Assembly (NCBI GenBank): GCA_009778265.1
Contig: WRKA01000110.1
Coordinates: 1-5,110 of the forward strand
Origin: Methanomassiliicoccaceae archaeon
GTDB lineage: Archaea > Thermoplasmatota > Thermoplasmata > Methanomassiliicoccales > Methanomethylophilaceae
Reading direction: 5' to 3'
DNA length: 5,110 nucleotides
Part shown: positions 1-5,110 of the stretch, in pieces
Layout: each line of letters starts with the position of its first letter
Numbering within the stretch: the first letter of the stretch is position 1
Notes under the pieces: model-generated
Seen by the model: only the letters and a program-made list of their open reading frames with translations
Told to the model about the DNA's origin: nothing
The model's database searches: none
Position numbers and translations under genes: made by a program

Positions 1-40
1 CTCGAAAGGGCGAAATGATTGGCCGCTACACTACATGAGC
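1..40 (-). tRNA. tRNA-Glu (anticodon UUC), 5' half only, cut by the window's left edge
   Basis: On the minus strand this reads as the first 40 bases of an archaeal glutamate tRNA. In order: a 7-base acceptor strand GCTCATG (40 to 34), TA at positions 8-9, then a D-arm and D-loop GTGTAGCGGCCAATCAT, the 5' anticodon strand TCGCC, the 7-base loop CTTTCGA and the first 3' stem base. Loop residues 34-36 are TTC (coordinates 6 to 4), which reads Glu codons GAA and GAG. The D-stem pairs GTG with the 3' side CAT (one G-U pair) and leaves a T-T mismatch at 13-22. The 3' half (rest of the anticodon stem, variable loop, T-arm, acceptor 3' strand) lies outside the window, so acceptor pairing and any intron cannot be checked. 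Identity rests on the D-arm pattern, the anticodon loop and a correctly placed promoter upstream. Confidence 0.85.
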
Positions 41-65
41 AGGAAACCAGCGATTAATGACTTGG

Positions 66-80
66 TTAATAATGCTTTCC
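66..80 (-). promoter_or_regulatory. Probable archaeal BRE/TATA promoter of tRNA-Glu
   Basis: On the minus strand a purine-rich GGAAAGC (80 to 74), resembling a TFB recognition element, is followed directly by the AT-rich box ATTATTAA (73 to 66). The box lies 26 to 33 bases upstream of the first tRNA base, where an archaeal TATA box should be if transcription starts a few bases before the mature 5' end. The surrounding 84-base intergenic stretch is otherwise fairly GC-rich, so the AT patch stands out. The placement argues that the tRNA has its own promoter and does not depend on readthrough from gcvT. The assignment rests on position and composition only. Confidence 0.5.
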
Positions 81-124
81 ATCGGATCGCCGCGCGGCAA
101 GCGCGAACAAACGGCCCTCATGTT

Positions 125-1249
125 TCACAGGAACGGGAGTTTTACCACGACCGCCTTTGCAGGACGCCCGCGTATATCAATTTCCAATTCGGTGCCTTCC
201 GCCGCCAGCGGCATCGGAACGTATCCGAGCGCGATCCCCTTTTTCAGGATCGGCGACATCGTGCCGGATGTCACCGTGCCGACGTTCTTTCCGTCCTTCA
301 TTATTCCGTAACCGTGTCTCGGAATGTTCTTATTGTCTGTGGTGAGAGCGGCGAGGACGCTGTACTGACCGTTCTCTTTCTGCTTTTCAAGCGCCTTTCT
401 TCCGACGAACTCATGATCGAACTTGAGGACCCACGGCGGTCCCGTCTGTAACGTTGTCTGACGGCCGTCGAAGTCCGTACCGGATAAGAGCATGCCCTTC
501 TCCAATCTTAACGTGTCTCTGCAGCCGAGGCCGCAGAGCGTCAATTCGTTCCCTCCCTCGGACACCAGCGAATCCCACAGCGCGTCCGCTCCGTCATTCT
601 CAACAAGTATCTCGAACCCGTCCTCTCCCGTGTATCCGGTACGGGCGAACATGCATACCGTTCCCTCTCCGTAACCGGATGCCAGTATGTCTTTCAGGAA
701 CTCACATTTTCCGTGATCGATCGACGCCGCCGAAACCGTGAATCTCTTCATGTTCGTTACGTCGTTCTTCGTGATGCGCTGCGCTATCTCCACTGCTTTA
801 GGGCCCTGTATCGCGACGCAGGCGATCCTCGAAGAAACGTCGATGATCTCCACGCCGTCAATAATATTCTTCTTAAGCCACGAGAGAACGGTATCTTTGG
901 TGGACGCGTTCGGGACCATGAGGTAACCGTCCTCTCCCAAATTATAGACGATCGTGTCGTCGATTATCGTTCCGTCATTATTCGTTATATGAGAATAGAT
1001 CCCTTTTCCGGGAACGGCGAGGTCGATGTTGTTCGTTAACTTCTTTCTTAAAAACTCTTTCGCTCCTTTTCCTCTTATCACAAGATCGCCCATGTGCGAA
1101 ACGTCGAACAGTCCGGCGGACGTTCTCACAGAATTGTGTTCCTCGATTATGCCGGAGTATTGGATGGGCATCTCCCATCCGGCGAACGGCACCATCTTGG
1201 CGCCGGAACCGATATGCTTTCCGTAAAAAGGAGTTCTGTTGAGTTCCAT
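125..1249 (-). CDS. gcvT: Aminomethyltransferase, glycine cleavage system T protein
   Basis: GcvT is the cytoplasmic T protein. It takes the aminomethyl group carried on lipoylated H protein, releases ammonia and passes the one-carbon unit to tetrahydrofolate or, in some archaea, possibly to tetrahydromethanopterin. The 374-residue product has the family motifs in order: KMVPFAGWEMPIQY (18-31), LFDVSHMG (47-54), KGIYS with NDGTIIDD (82-98, where the DD pair includes the family's catalytic aspartate), RTGYTGEDGFEI (203-214), GLGCRDTLRLEKGM (240-253), IPRHGY (309-314), TSGTMSP (327-333) and IALGYV (339-344). Length is near the usual 360-375. The ATG at 1249 gives a canonical N-terminus and has GGGAGG 12 bases upstream. 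The stop is TGA. The segment around residues 255-274 departs from the usual LEAGLGW pattern, and about 15 extra residues seem to precede RTGYTGE. The intact conserved motifs make a paralogue such as YgfZ or a dimethylglycine oxidase domain unlikely. No gcvH or gcvP lies beside it; a tRNA follows. Confidence 0.93.
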   Translation of the reverse strand: MELNRTPFYGKHIGSGAKMVPFAGWEMPIQYSGIIEEHNSVRTSAGLFDVSHMGDLVIRGKGAKEFLRKKLTNNIDLAVPGKGIYSHITNNDGTIIDDTIVYNLGEDGYLMVPNASTKDTVLSWLKKNIIDGVEIIDVSSRIACVAIQGPKAVEIAQRITKNDVTNMKRFTVSAASIDHGKCEFLKDILASGYGEGTVCMFARTGYTGEDGFEILVENDGADALWDSLVSEGGNELTLCGLGCRDTLRLEKGMLLSGTDFDGRQTTLQTGPPWVLKFDHEFVGRKALEKQKENGQYSVLAALTTDNKNIPRHGYGIMKDGKNVGTVTSGTMSPILKKGIALGYVPMPLAAEGTELEIDIRGRPAKAVVVKLPFL

Positions 1250-1261
1250 GTCCGCCTGATG

Positions 1262-1280
1262 CCTCCCTATTATTTTAGAA
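1262..1280 (-). promoter_or_regulatory. gcvT leader: AT-rich TATA-like box and Shine-Dalgarno site
   Basis: The 55-base gap between lysA and gcvT contains, on the minus strand, TTCTAAAATA (1280 to 1271), an AT-rich TATA-like stretch preceded by purine-rich AAGATAAGAA. It is followed by GGGAGG (1267 to 1262), complementary to the 3' end of 16S rRNA. The Shine-Dalgarno site sits 12 bases before the gcvT ATG, a little far but acceptable. If the AT-rich box were a true TATA element, transcription would start almost at the ATG and the Shine-Dalgarno site would be left out of the transcript. The two readings therefore conflict. The ribosome site is the better supported one; the promoter is tentative. 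Confidence 0.4.
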
Positions 1281-1304
1281 TTCTTATCTTACGTTCTGTG
1301 CGGG

Positions 1305-2561
1305 TCACCGAAGCCTCTTCGGTACGATCTGATATCTCCACAGGTCCTCCTCCGTTTCGTGATCGCGGATCAGTTCCGCGGAACCGTTGTTAACGAGAAC
1401 CTCCCTGCATCTGGGTCTTGAGTTATACGTGCTGCTCATCGCAAAACCGTAAGCGCCGGCGTTATAGACGGCGATGACATCCCCCTCTTCCGGTGTCGGC
1501 AGCGCACGGTCCCTGGCTATGTGATCTCCGGTCTCGCATATCGGACCCACCACGTCGTATTTTCCTTCGCACGCCTTGTTGAACTTGTTGGCTATCGCAA
1601 CGTGATGATACGAATCGTAAAAGGCCGGTCTTATCAATGTGTTGAACCCCGCGTCAACCCCGATGTAGTTCTTTATTCCGGCGTTCTTCACATCGTTGCA
1701 TCTTGTTAACAGGATGGTGGAATCGCATACGATGTACCTCCCCGGTTCCACCGCTATCGTCCTTACATCCGTTCCGGAAAGGATCATGTCGGTGATCACG
1801 GAAGCGAGTTCCTCAATGTCCGCCTCCGGTTCGTTGGGTCTGTAGGGAACTCCGATGCCTCCCCCCATATCTATGAACTCGAGATCGAGGTCGTATTCAT
1901 CCTTTATCTCATTGGTCAGCTCTATCAGAACGTCCACCGCCTCCATGAACGGTTCCGCCGCCTGTCCGCCGGAACCTATATGCGCATGTATGCCCACCGG
2001 CCTGAACCCAAGTTCCAGCGCTCTTCCGTATGTTCTCACGGCGATATCGGCAGGGACCCCGAACTTGGAACCCTTCGATCCGGTGACCACCTTGGCGTTA
2101 TGTCCCGACCCTACGCCCGGAGTTATCCTGAACGAGATCGGGATATCGGTCCTTATCTTTGCCAGACGTTCCAGTTCCGATACGGAGTCGATGTTCACGG
2201 GAACGCCGAGGTCCGCGACCTCCTTAAGCTCACGATCGCTGACGGCGGTCCCCGTGTATAATATCCGAGAGGCCGGGAAACCCGCCTTCATGCATGTGCG
2301 CACCTCACCGACGGAAACGGCGTCTATGAAACTTCCTTCCTTTTCGAGTATACTGAGCAGCGCAAGCGACGAATTCGCTTTGCACGCGTAATGTATGCGT
2401 GTTCCCATATACGCGGAGAACGCATTGTATATCCTCCGGTAATTCTCCCTCAGGATGTTCTCATCCGTCACGTATACGGGGGTTCCGAACCTTTCCGCTA
2501 TATCGAAGGCGCGCATGCCTCCGAACATCATATGGCCGCCGTTGTTGTCGAAGTCCCTCAT
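1305..2561 (-). CDS. lysA: Diaminopimelate decarboxylase
   Basis: LysA is a PLP-dependent fold-type III enzyme that decarboxylates meso-diaminopimelate to L-lysine, the last step of the DAP pathway, in the cytoplasm. The product is 418 residues, typical for the family. Visible motifs are YACKAN with the PLP-binding lysine at about K61, HAHIGSGG (192-199), the phosphate-binding glycine run DMGGGIG (231-237), EPGR (272-275), the substrate-binding CETGD with C342, and NAGAYGFAMSSTYN (367-380). I chose the ATG at 2561 because it gives the usual N-terminus (NNGGH, then AERFGTPVYV), begins one base after the aspartate kinase stop, and has GGTGA five bases upstream. The open frame continues upstream to an ATG at 2630, but that part lies inside the kinase gene and has no family similarity. 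The stop is TGA, preceded by a perfect hairpin. Final gene of the lysine cluster. Confidence 0.96.
   Translation of the reverse strand: MRDFDNNGGHMMFGGMRAFDIAERFGTPVYVTDENILRENYRRIYNAFSAYMGTRIHYACKANSSLALLSILEKEGSFIDAVSVGEVRTCMKAGFPASRILYTGTAVSDRELKEVADLGVPVNIDSVSELERLAKIRTDIPISFRITPGVGSGHNAKVVTGSKGSKFGVPADIAVRTYGRALELGFRPVGIHAHIGSGGQAAEPFMEAVDVLIELTNEIKDEYDLDLEFIDMGGGIGVPYRPNEPEADIEELASVITDMILSGTDVRTIAVEPGRYIVCDSTILLTRCNDVKNAGIKNYIGVDAGFNTLIRPAFYDSYHHVAIANKFNKACEGKYDVVGPICETGDHIARDRALPTPEEGDVIAVYNAGAYGFAMSSTYNSRPRCREVLVNNGSAELIRDHETEEDLWRYQIVPKRLR
1307..1323 (-). repeat. Perfect 7-bp inverted repeat (hairpin) across the end of lysA
   Basis: On the minus strand the last lysA codons read ACCGAAG written as a hairpin: 7 bases, a 3-base loop AGG, then CTTCGGT, whose final T is the first base of the TGA stop. 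(The first A belongs to the preceding codon.) The stem is perfect over 7 pairs. No U-rich tract follows, so it is not a typical archaeal or rho-independent terminator. It could affect mRNA stability, processing or translation between lysA and gcvT, or arise by chance from the encoded P-K-R-L-R tail. Confidence 0.4.
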
Positions 2562-2562
2562 T

Positions 2563-3918
2563 TTATTCACCAACGAACTTATTGTGCAGCGATCTGACGA
2601 CCGCCACCGCCTTATCCGTGGGAACGACAAAATTCAGCGAGACGTCGGACGCCCCTTCCGATATCAGTTCGACGTTCGCGTCCGCTTCGTGGACCGCGCC
2701 GAATATCTCTGCGGACACACCGCAGCGTCTCAGAAGGTCGTCGCCCACCGCGCATATCAGGGCCATGTTGCTCTTCACGTCTATCCGTTCGATATCGACG
2801 GGGTCCAAACGGTTCAGATGTCTCAGGGTCTCCTTGACATCCAGGTTATGTACGAGCAGGGCGATCGTCGAAAGCGATGTGGATATCGCGTACAATATCA
2901 CACCGGCATCCGCTATCTTCTCGATTATGCGGGCGACCATTCTCGGTCTGTAAGCGATCTCCGACGAACTTACGGTGATGATCGAAAGGTCCGCTTTCAT
3001 TGCCACGCTTCTCAGCATCTCGTTCTTCGGTGCCCTAAGGTTGTGTATCAGCGTTCCCGGACGATCGGGCCTGAACGAGTTCCTTACCTTCAGAGGGATG
3101 TGCTTCATCCTCACAGGCTCTATCGTCCTGGGATGAAGCACCTTCGCTCCGAAATATGCAAGTTCCGCGGCCTCGCCGAAGTTCATCTCGTCTATCATTA
3201 TCGCTTCCGGGACAATGCGCGGGTCGGCGCTCATGAATCCGTCCACATCCGTCCATATCTCGAGACAGTCCGCGTCGAGCGCGTTGGCGACCACCGCGCC
3301 GGAATAATCGGAACCTCCGCGTCCGAACGTTAACGGTTTGTTATCTTCGTTGCGTCCGTAGAACCCGGTGATTATAGGTATCACGTTCCTTGAGATCAGC
3401 GGTCTCACGTTCATCATCAGGCCTGCGGATGTCCTGTCAAGATCGGCGGTACCGAGGCCGGGAGGGCCGGTCGCATATATTCCGGCCTCTTCCGACGTCA
3501 ACGCAACGGATTCGCGCCCCGCGGATCTGAGGACATGGGACAGCAGCAGCGTCGACAGGCGCTCGCCCTGCGATGATATGTTATCCCTGAAGTACGGGTC
3601 GAACCTCGCTTCCCTGTCGTTAAGGAGGCTCCTCAGCGTATCTATGCGATCGTCGAACTCCTCCGTGAACGAATTCAGCAGTTTTCCGGAAAGCAGTTCG
3701 TTCGCGACGTCCATGTGCTTCTTCACCAATACCGAGACGGCGTCATCCGTCCGGTCGTTGCCTGTCTCAAGGAATTGGATCAGATGATTAGTAACGCCGG
3801 ACATCGCGGAAACGACCACCACCCGTCCTCCTTCGCTGCCGGCGATTATCTTCGCCGATCTAACGATAGCTTCGGCAGAACCGACGCTCGTCCCTCCGAA
3901 TTTCAGAACTGTTATCAT
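2563..3918 (-). CDS. lysC: Aspartate kinase, monofunctional with C-terminal ACT domains
   Basis: This enzyme phosphorylates L-aspartate to 4-phospho-L-aspartate, the entry step to lysine, threonine and methionine. The 451-residue product starts with the amino acid kinase motif KFGGTSVGS (6-14). Next come VVVVSAMSGVTN (33-44), SQGER (116-120), TGFYGRN (184-190), TFGRGGSDYSG (197-207), WTDVDGF with ADPRIV (222-236) and FGAKVLHPR (256-264). From about residue 305 to the end there are two ACT-like regulatory regions; EGASDVSLNFVV (421-432) matches the family's QGASEINISFVV element, which suggests feedback control by an amino acid, most likely lysine given the neighbours. No homoserine dehydrogenase domain is fused. 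The ATG at 3918 overlaps the dapB stop as ATGA, with GAGGT nine bases upstream. A longer frame to 3975 only runs antiparallel to known dapB sequence in another frame and is basic and low in complexity. The stop is TAA, one base before lysA. The symbol follows the lysine context; thrA-type naming is also used. Confidence 0.95.
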   Translation of the reverse strand: MITVLKFGGTSVGSAEAIVRSAKIIAGSEGGRVVVVSAMSGVTNHLIQFLETGNDRTDDAVSVLVKKHMDVANELLSGKLLNSFTEEFDDRIDTLRSLLNDREARFDPYFRDNISSQGERLSTLLLSHVLRSAGRESVALTSEEAGIYATGPPGLGTADLDRTSAGLMMNVRPLISRNVIPIITGFYGRNEDNKPLTFGRGGSDYSGAVVANALDADCLEIWTDVDGFMSADPRIVPEAIMIDEMNFGEAAELAYFGAKVLHPRTIEPVRMKHIPLKVRNSFRPDRPGTLIHNLRAPKNEMLRSVAMKADLSIITVSSSEIAYRPRMVARIIEKIADAGVILYAISTSLSTIALLVHNLDVKETLRHLNRLDPVDIERIDVKSNMALICAVGDDLLRRCGVSAEIFGAVHEADANVELISEGASDVSLNFVVPTDKAVAVVRSLHNKFVGE

Positions 3919-4697
3919 AGGCCGAGTACCTCTTCCATGTTGTGCACCTTTCCGTCCTTCTTTCCGTGGACCCATCTTATCGCCTTTATGAATCCCTTCG
4001 CCAACGCCTCTCTCGATCCTGCGCGGTGCTTCAGCTCTATCATTTCCGCATTCCCGGCAAATATCACGGTATGGTCTCCCACGACATCGCCGCAGCGTAA
4101 CGAATGCATCCCTATCTCTTTTCCTCTGGCATCGGTCATCCCTTCGCGTCCGTGTCTCAGTTCGGTGATGCCGGTGACCTTCATCATCCTCTTCGCCGCT
4201 TCCAGCGCGGTGCCGGACGGAGCATCCTTCTTCTGGTTGTGATGCGTTTCGATGACCTCGATATCGTAACCGTCAAGCGCCGCCGCGAGCGTCTCGCACA
4301 TCTTCCAGAAGATGTTCACGCCGATCGCGAAATTCGCGGAATGAACGGCGGACGTTCCGCATTCCGATATTTCCGTCCTCATCGTCTGAACGATGTCGTT
4401 CGGTATGCCCGTTGTTCCGATGACCATGTTCACTCCGAGACGCGGTATCCTGTGAATGATGTTCGCGGCCGCCATCGGTGCGGTTATATCAACATAAACA
4501 TCGGCGTTCTCAAGCACTTCCTTCAGCGAGTCCTGACCTCTGGCTATCACTCCGGGATAGATCTCCTTTCCGAAACTTTCCTCCCTCGGGTCGATCATCG
4601 CCCCGACGAGTTCCATATCCTTTTCGTTCATTATCATATCGCAGACAGTACGGCCCATCTTTCCCGTGGCTCCGCCCAATGCTATCTTTATCATCAT
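3915..4697 (-). CDS. dapB: 4-hydroxy-tetrahydrodipicolinate reductase
   Basis: DapB uses NAD(P)H to reduce the DapA product to tetrahydrodipicolinate, the second committed step to diaminopimelate and lysine. The 260-residue product has an N-terminal Rossmann glycine motif GGATGKMGR (8-16), the nucleotide-contacting GTTG (94-97), the signature ETHHNQKKDAPSGTA (150-164) with the conserved histidine pair 152-153 and catalytic lysine 156 or 157, then SLRCGDVVGDHTV (199-211) of the C-terminal substrate domain. Length is normal. Two adjacent ATG codons, at 4697 and 4694, can start it. The first lies one base after the dapA stop; the second gives MIKIALGG and better spacing from the GTGAT ending at 4698, so a 259-residue protein is equally possible. 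Its TGA stop overlaps the aspartate kinase ATG by four bases. The pattern points to translational coupling inside one operon. Confidence 0.96.
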   Translation of the reverse strand: MMIKIALGGATGKMGRTVCDMIMNEKDMELVGAMIDPREESFGKEIYPGVIARGQDSLKEVLENADVYVDITAPMAAANIIHRIPRLGVNMVIGTTGIPNDIVQTMRTEISECGTSAVHSANFAIGVNIFWKMCETLAAALDGYDIEVIETHHNQKKDAPSGTALEAAKRMMKVTGITELRHGREGMTDARGKEIGMHSLRCGDVVGDHTVIFAGNAEMIELKHRAGSREALAKGFIKAIRWVHGKKDGKVHNMEEVLGL

Positions 4698-4698
4698 A

Positions 4699-5110
4699 TC
4701 ACAACCCGATGCCCCTCAGAACGTTGTCGACCGCCGTACGATTGTTCTCCGTAAGTTCCGTCAGCGGCAATCTCAGTGTCCCGGACCCGTACCCGAGCTT
4801 TGCCATTATATACTTTATCGGTATCGGATTGCTTTCGCAGAACAGAACGTTGAACAGGGGCAGCAGTTCTTCGTGGACCTTCTTCGCTTCGGCGTTCTTT
4901 CCCGACGCGCACAGACGTATGAGTTCGGCGAAGCGTCCGGGAACGCAGTTCGCCGCCACCGATATCGTACCCTCGGAGCCCATTCCCATCATGCGGAGCG
5001 TCAGGGAATCGTCCCCGGAGAGCACGCTGAACCCCTTCGGCCGTCCGTTGATTATACGCTGTACCTGATCCATGTCCCCGCTCGCTTCCTTCGTTCCGCT
5101 TATCCCCGGG
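4699..5110 (-). CDS. dapA: 4-hydroxy-tetrahydrodipicolinate synthase, C-terminal half only
   Basis: DapA condenses pyruvate with L-aspartate semialdehyde, the first committed step of the DAP route to lysine. Only the last 136 residues are in the window; the frame is open to the right edge, so the N-terminal half (roughly 154 residues if the gene has the usual length of about 290) lies outside. The visible part begins PGISG and continues with TKEASGD, whose lysine (codon 5091 to 5089) is the Schiff-base residue of the (beta/alpha)8 class I aldolase. After it come the family elements SGDDSLTL, EGTISVAANCVP, and ESNPIPIKYIMAKLG in the C-terminal helical region, then a normal C-terminus. The residue before the catalytic lysine is T, where I or V is more usual. 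An internal ATG at 5073 is not the start, because the catalytic lysine lies upstream of it in the same frame. The stop is TGA, with dapB starting one base later. Confidence 0.95.
   Translation of the reverse strand, partial: PGISGTKEASGDMDQVQRIINGRPKGFSVLSGDDSLTLRMMGMGSEGTISVAANCVPGRFAELIRLCASGKNAEAKKVHEELLPLFNVLFCESNPIPIKYIMAKLGYGSGTLRLPLTELTENNRTAVDNVLRGIGL

Noticed and set aside
91..105. A short hairpin (CGCGC, 5-base loop, GCGCG) downstream of gcvT as a terminator
   Set aside because: The stem is only 5 bp in a GC-rich stretch and no U-rich tract follows, so chance is as likely as function.
1855..2391. A 178-codon plus-strand open frame opposite lysA
   Set aside because: It lies wholly within lysA, is S/P/T-rich shadow sequence and has no support from motifs or context.
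2562..2630. A longer lysA starting at the ATG at 2630
   Set aside because: The extra 23 residues overlap the kinase C-terminus and do not resemble LysA; the ATG at 2561 has a Shine-Dalgarno site and the normal N-terminus.
2455..3333. A 292-codon plus-strand open frame antisense to the aspartate kinase and lysA
   Set aside because: It lies opposite two clearly conserved genes, has no recognisable motif, and is rich in R, H, Y and V as expected of a reverse-strand shadow of these codons.
3919..3975. A longer aspartate kinase starting at 3975
   Set aside because: The extra 19 residues overlap the end of dapB in another frame, whereas MITVLKFGGTS at 3918 is the normal family start with ATGA coupling.
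4104..4754. A 216-codon plus-strand open frame opposite dapB
   Set aside because: It is antisense to dapB along nearly its whole length, shows no family motif and has an unusual R/H-rich composition.
5071..5110. A lysine riboswitch or leader for the dap operon
   Set aside because: The right edge is inside the dapA coding sequence, so the operon's 5' leader is not in the window.

Overview
The window is a stretch of an archaeal chromosome in which every gene reads on the minus strand, from high to low coordinates. Archaeal origin is best supported by a truncated tRNA-Glu at the left edge, whose D-arm has the archaeal pattern, with a purine-rich BRE-like and TATA-like element at the right distance upstream. 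Shine-Dalgarno-like sites (GGGAGG, GAGGT, GGTGA) and very tight gene packing fit this. A Thermoplasmatota-type euryarchaeon, perhaps a Methanomassiliicoccales relative, is only a guess. All five visible stop codons are TGA or TAA and none is TAG, which would suit such a lineage but is too few to prove it.

Layout, in the order of transcription. From 5110 to 1305 there is a compact lysine-biosynthesis operon: dapA (only its C-terminal half, cut by the window edge), dapB, a monofunctional aspartate kinase (lysC type) and lysA. The junctions are a 1-base gap, a 4-base ATGA overlap and a 1-base gap, so translational coupling is likely. After a 55-base gap that may carry its own promoter comes gcvT, the T protein of the glycine cleavage system. 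After a further 84-base intergenic stretch comes the 5' half of tRNA-Glu(UUC), running off the left end.

How the genes work together: aspartate kinase makes aspartyl phosphate, DapA condenses aspartate semialdehyde with pyruvate, DapB reduces the product, and LysA decarboxylates meso-diaminopimelate to lysine. The steps between (aspartate semialdehyde dehydrogenase, the route from tetrahydrodipicolinate to LL-DAP, and the DapF epimerase) are not in this window and may lie upstream of dapA or elsewhere. GcvT is functionally separate: it passes a one-carbon unit from aminomethylated H protein to a pterin cofactor. Its partners gcvH and gcvP are not in the window.

I saw no mobile element, CRISPR array, toxin, phage gene or obviously new system. 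The long plus-strand open frames are antisense shadows of these conserved genes. The items worth a second look are small: a divergent segment in GcvT, the isolation of gcvT from its partners, a perfect hairpin lying across the end of lysA, and the tRNA at the edge.
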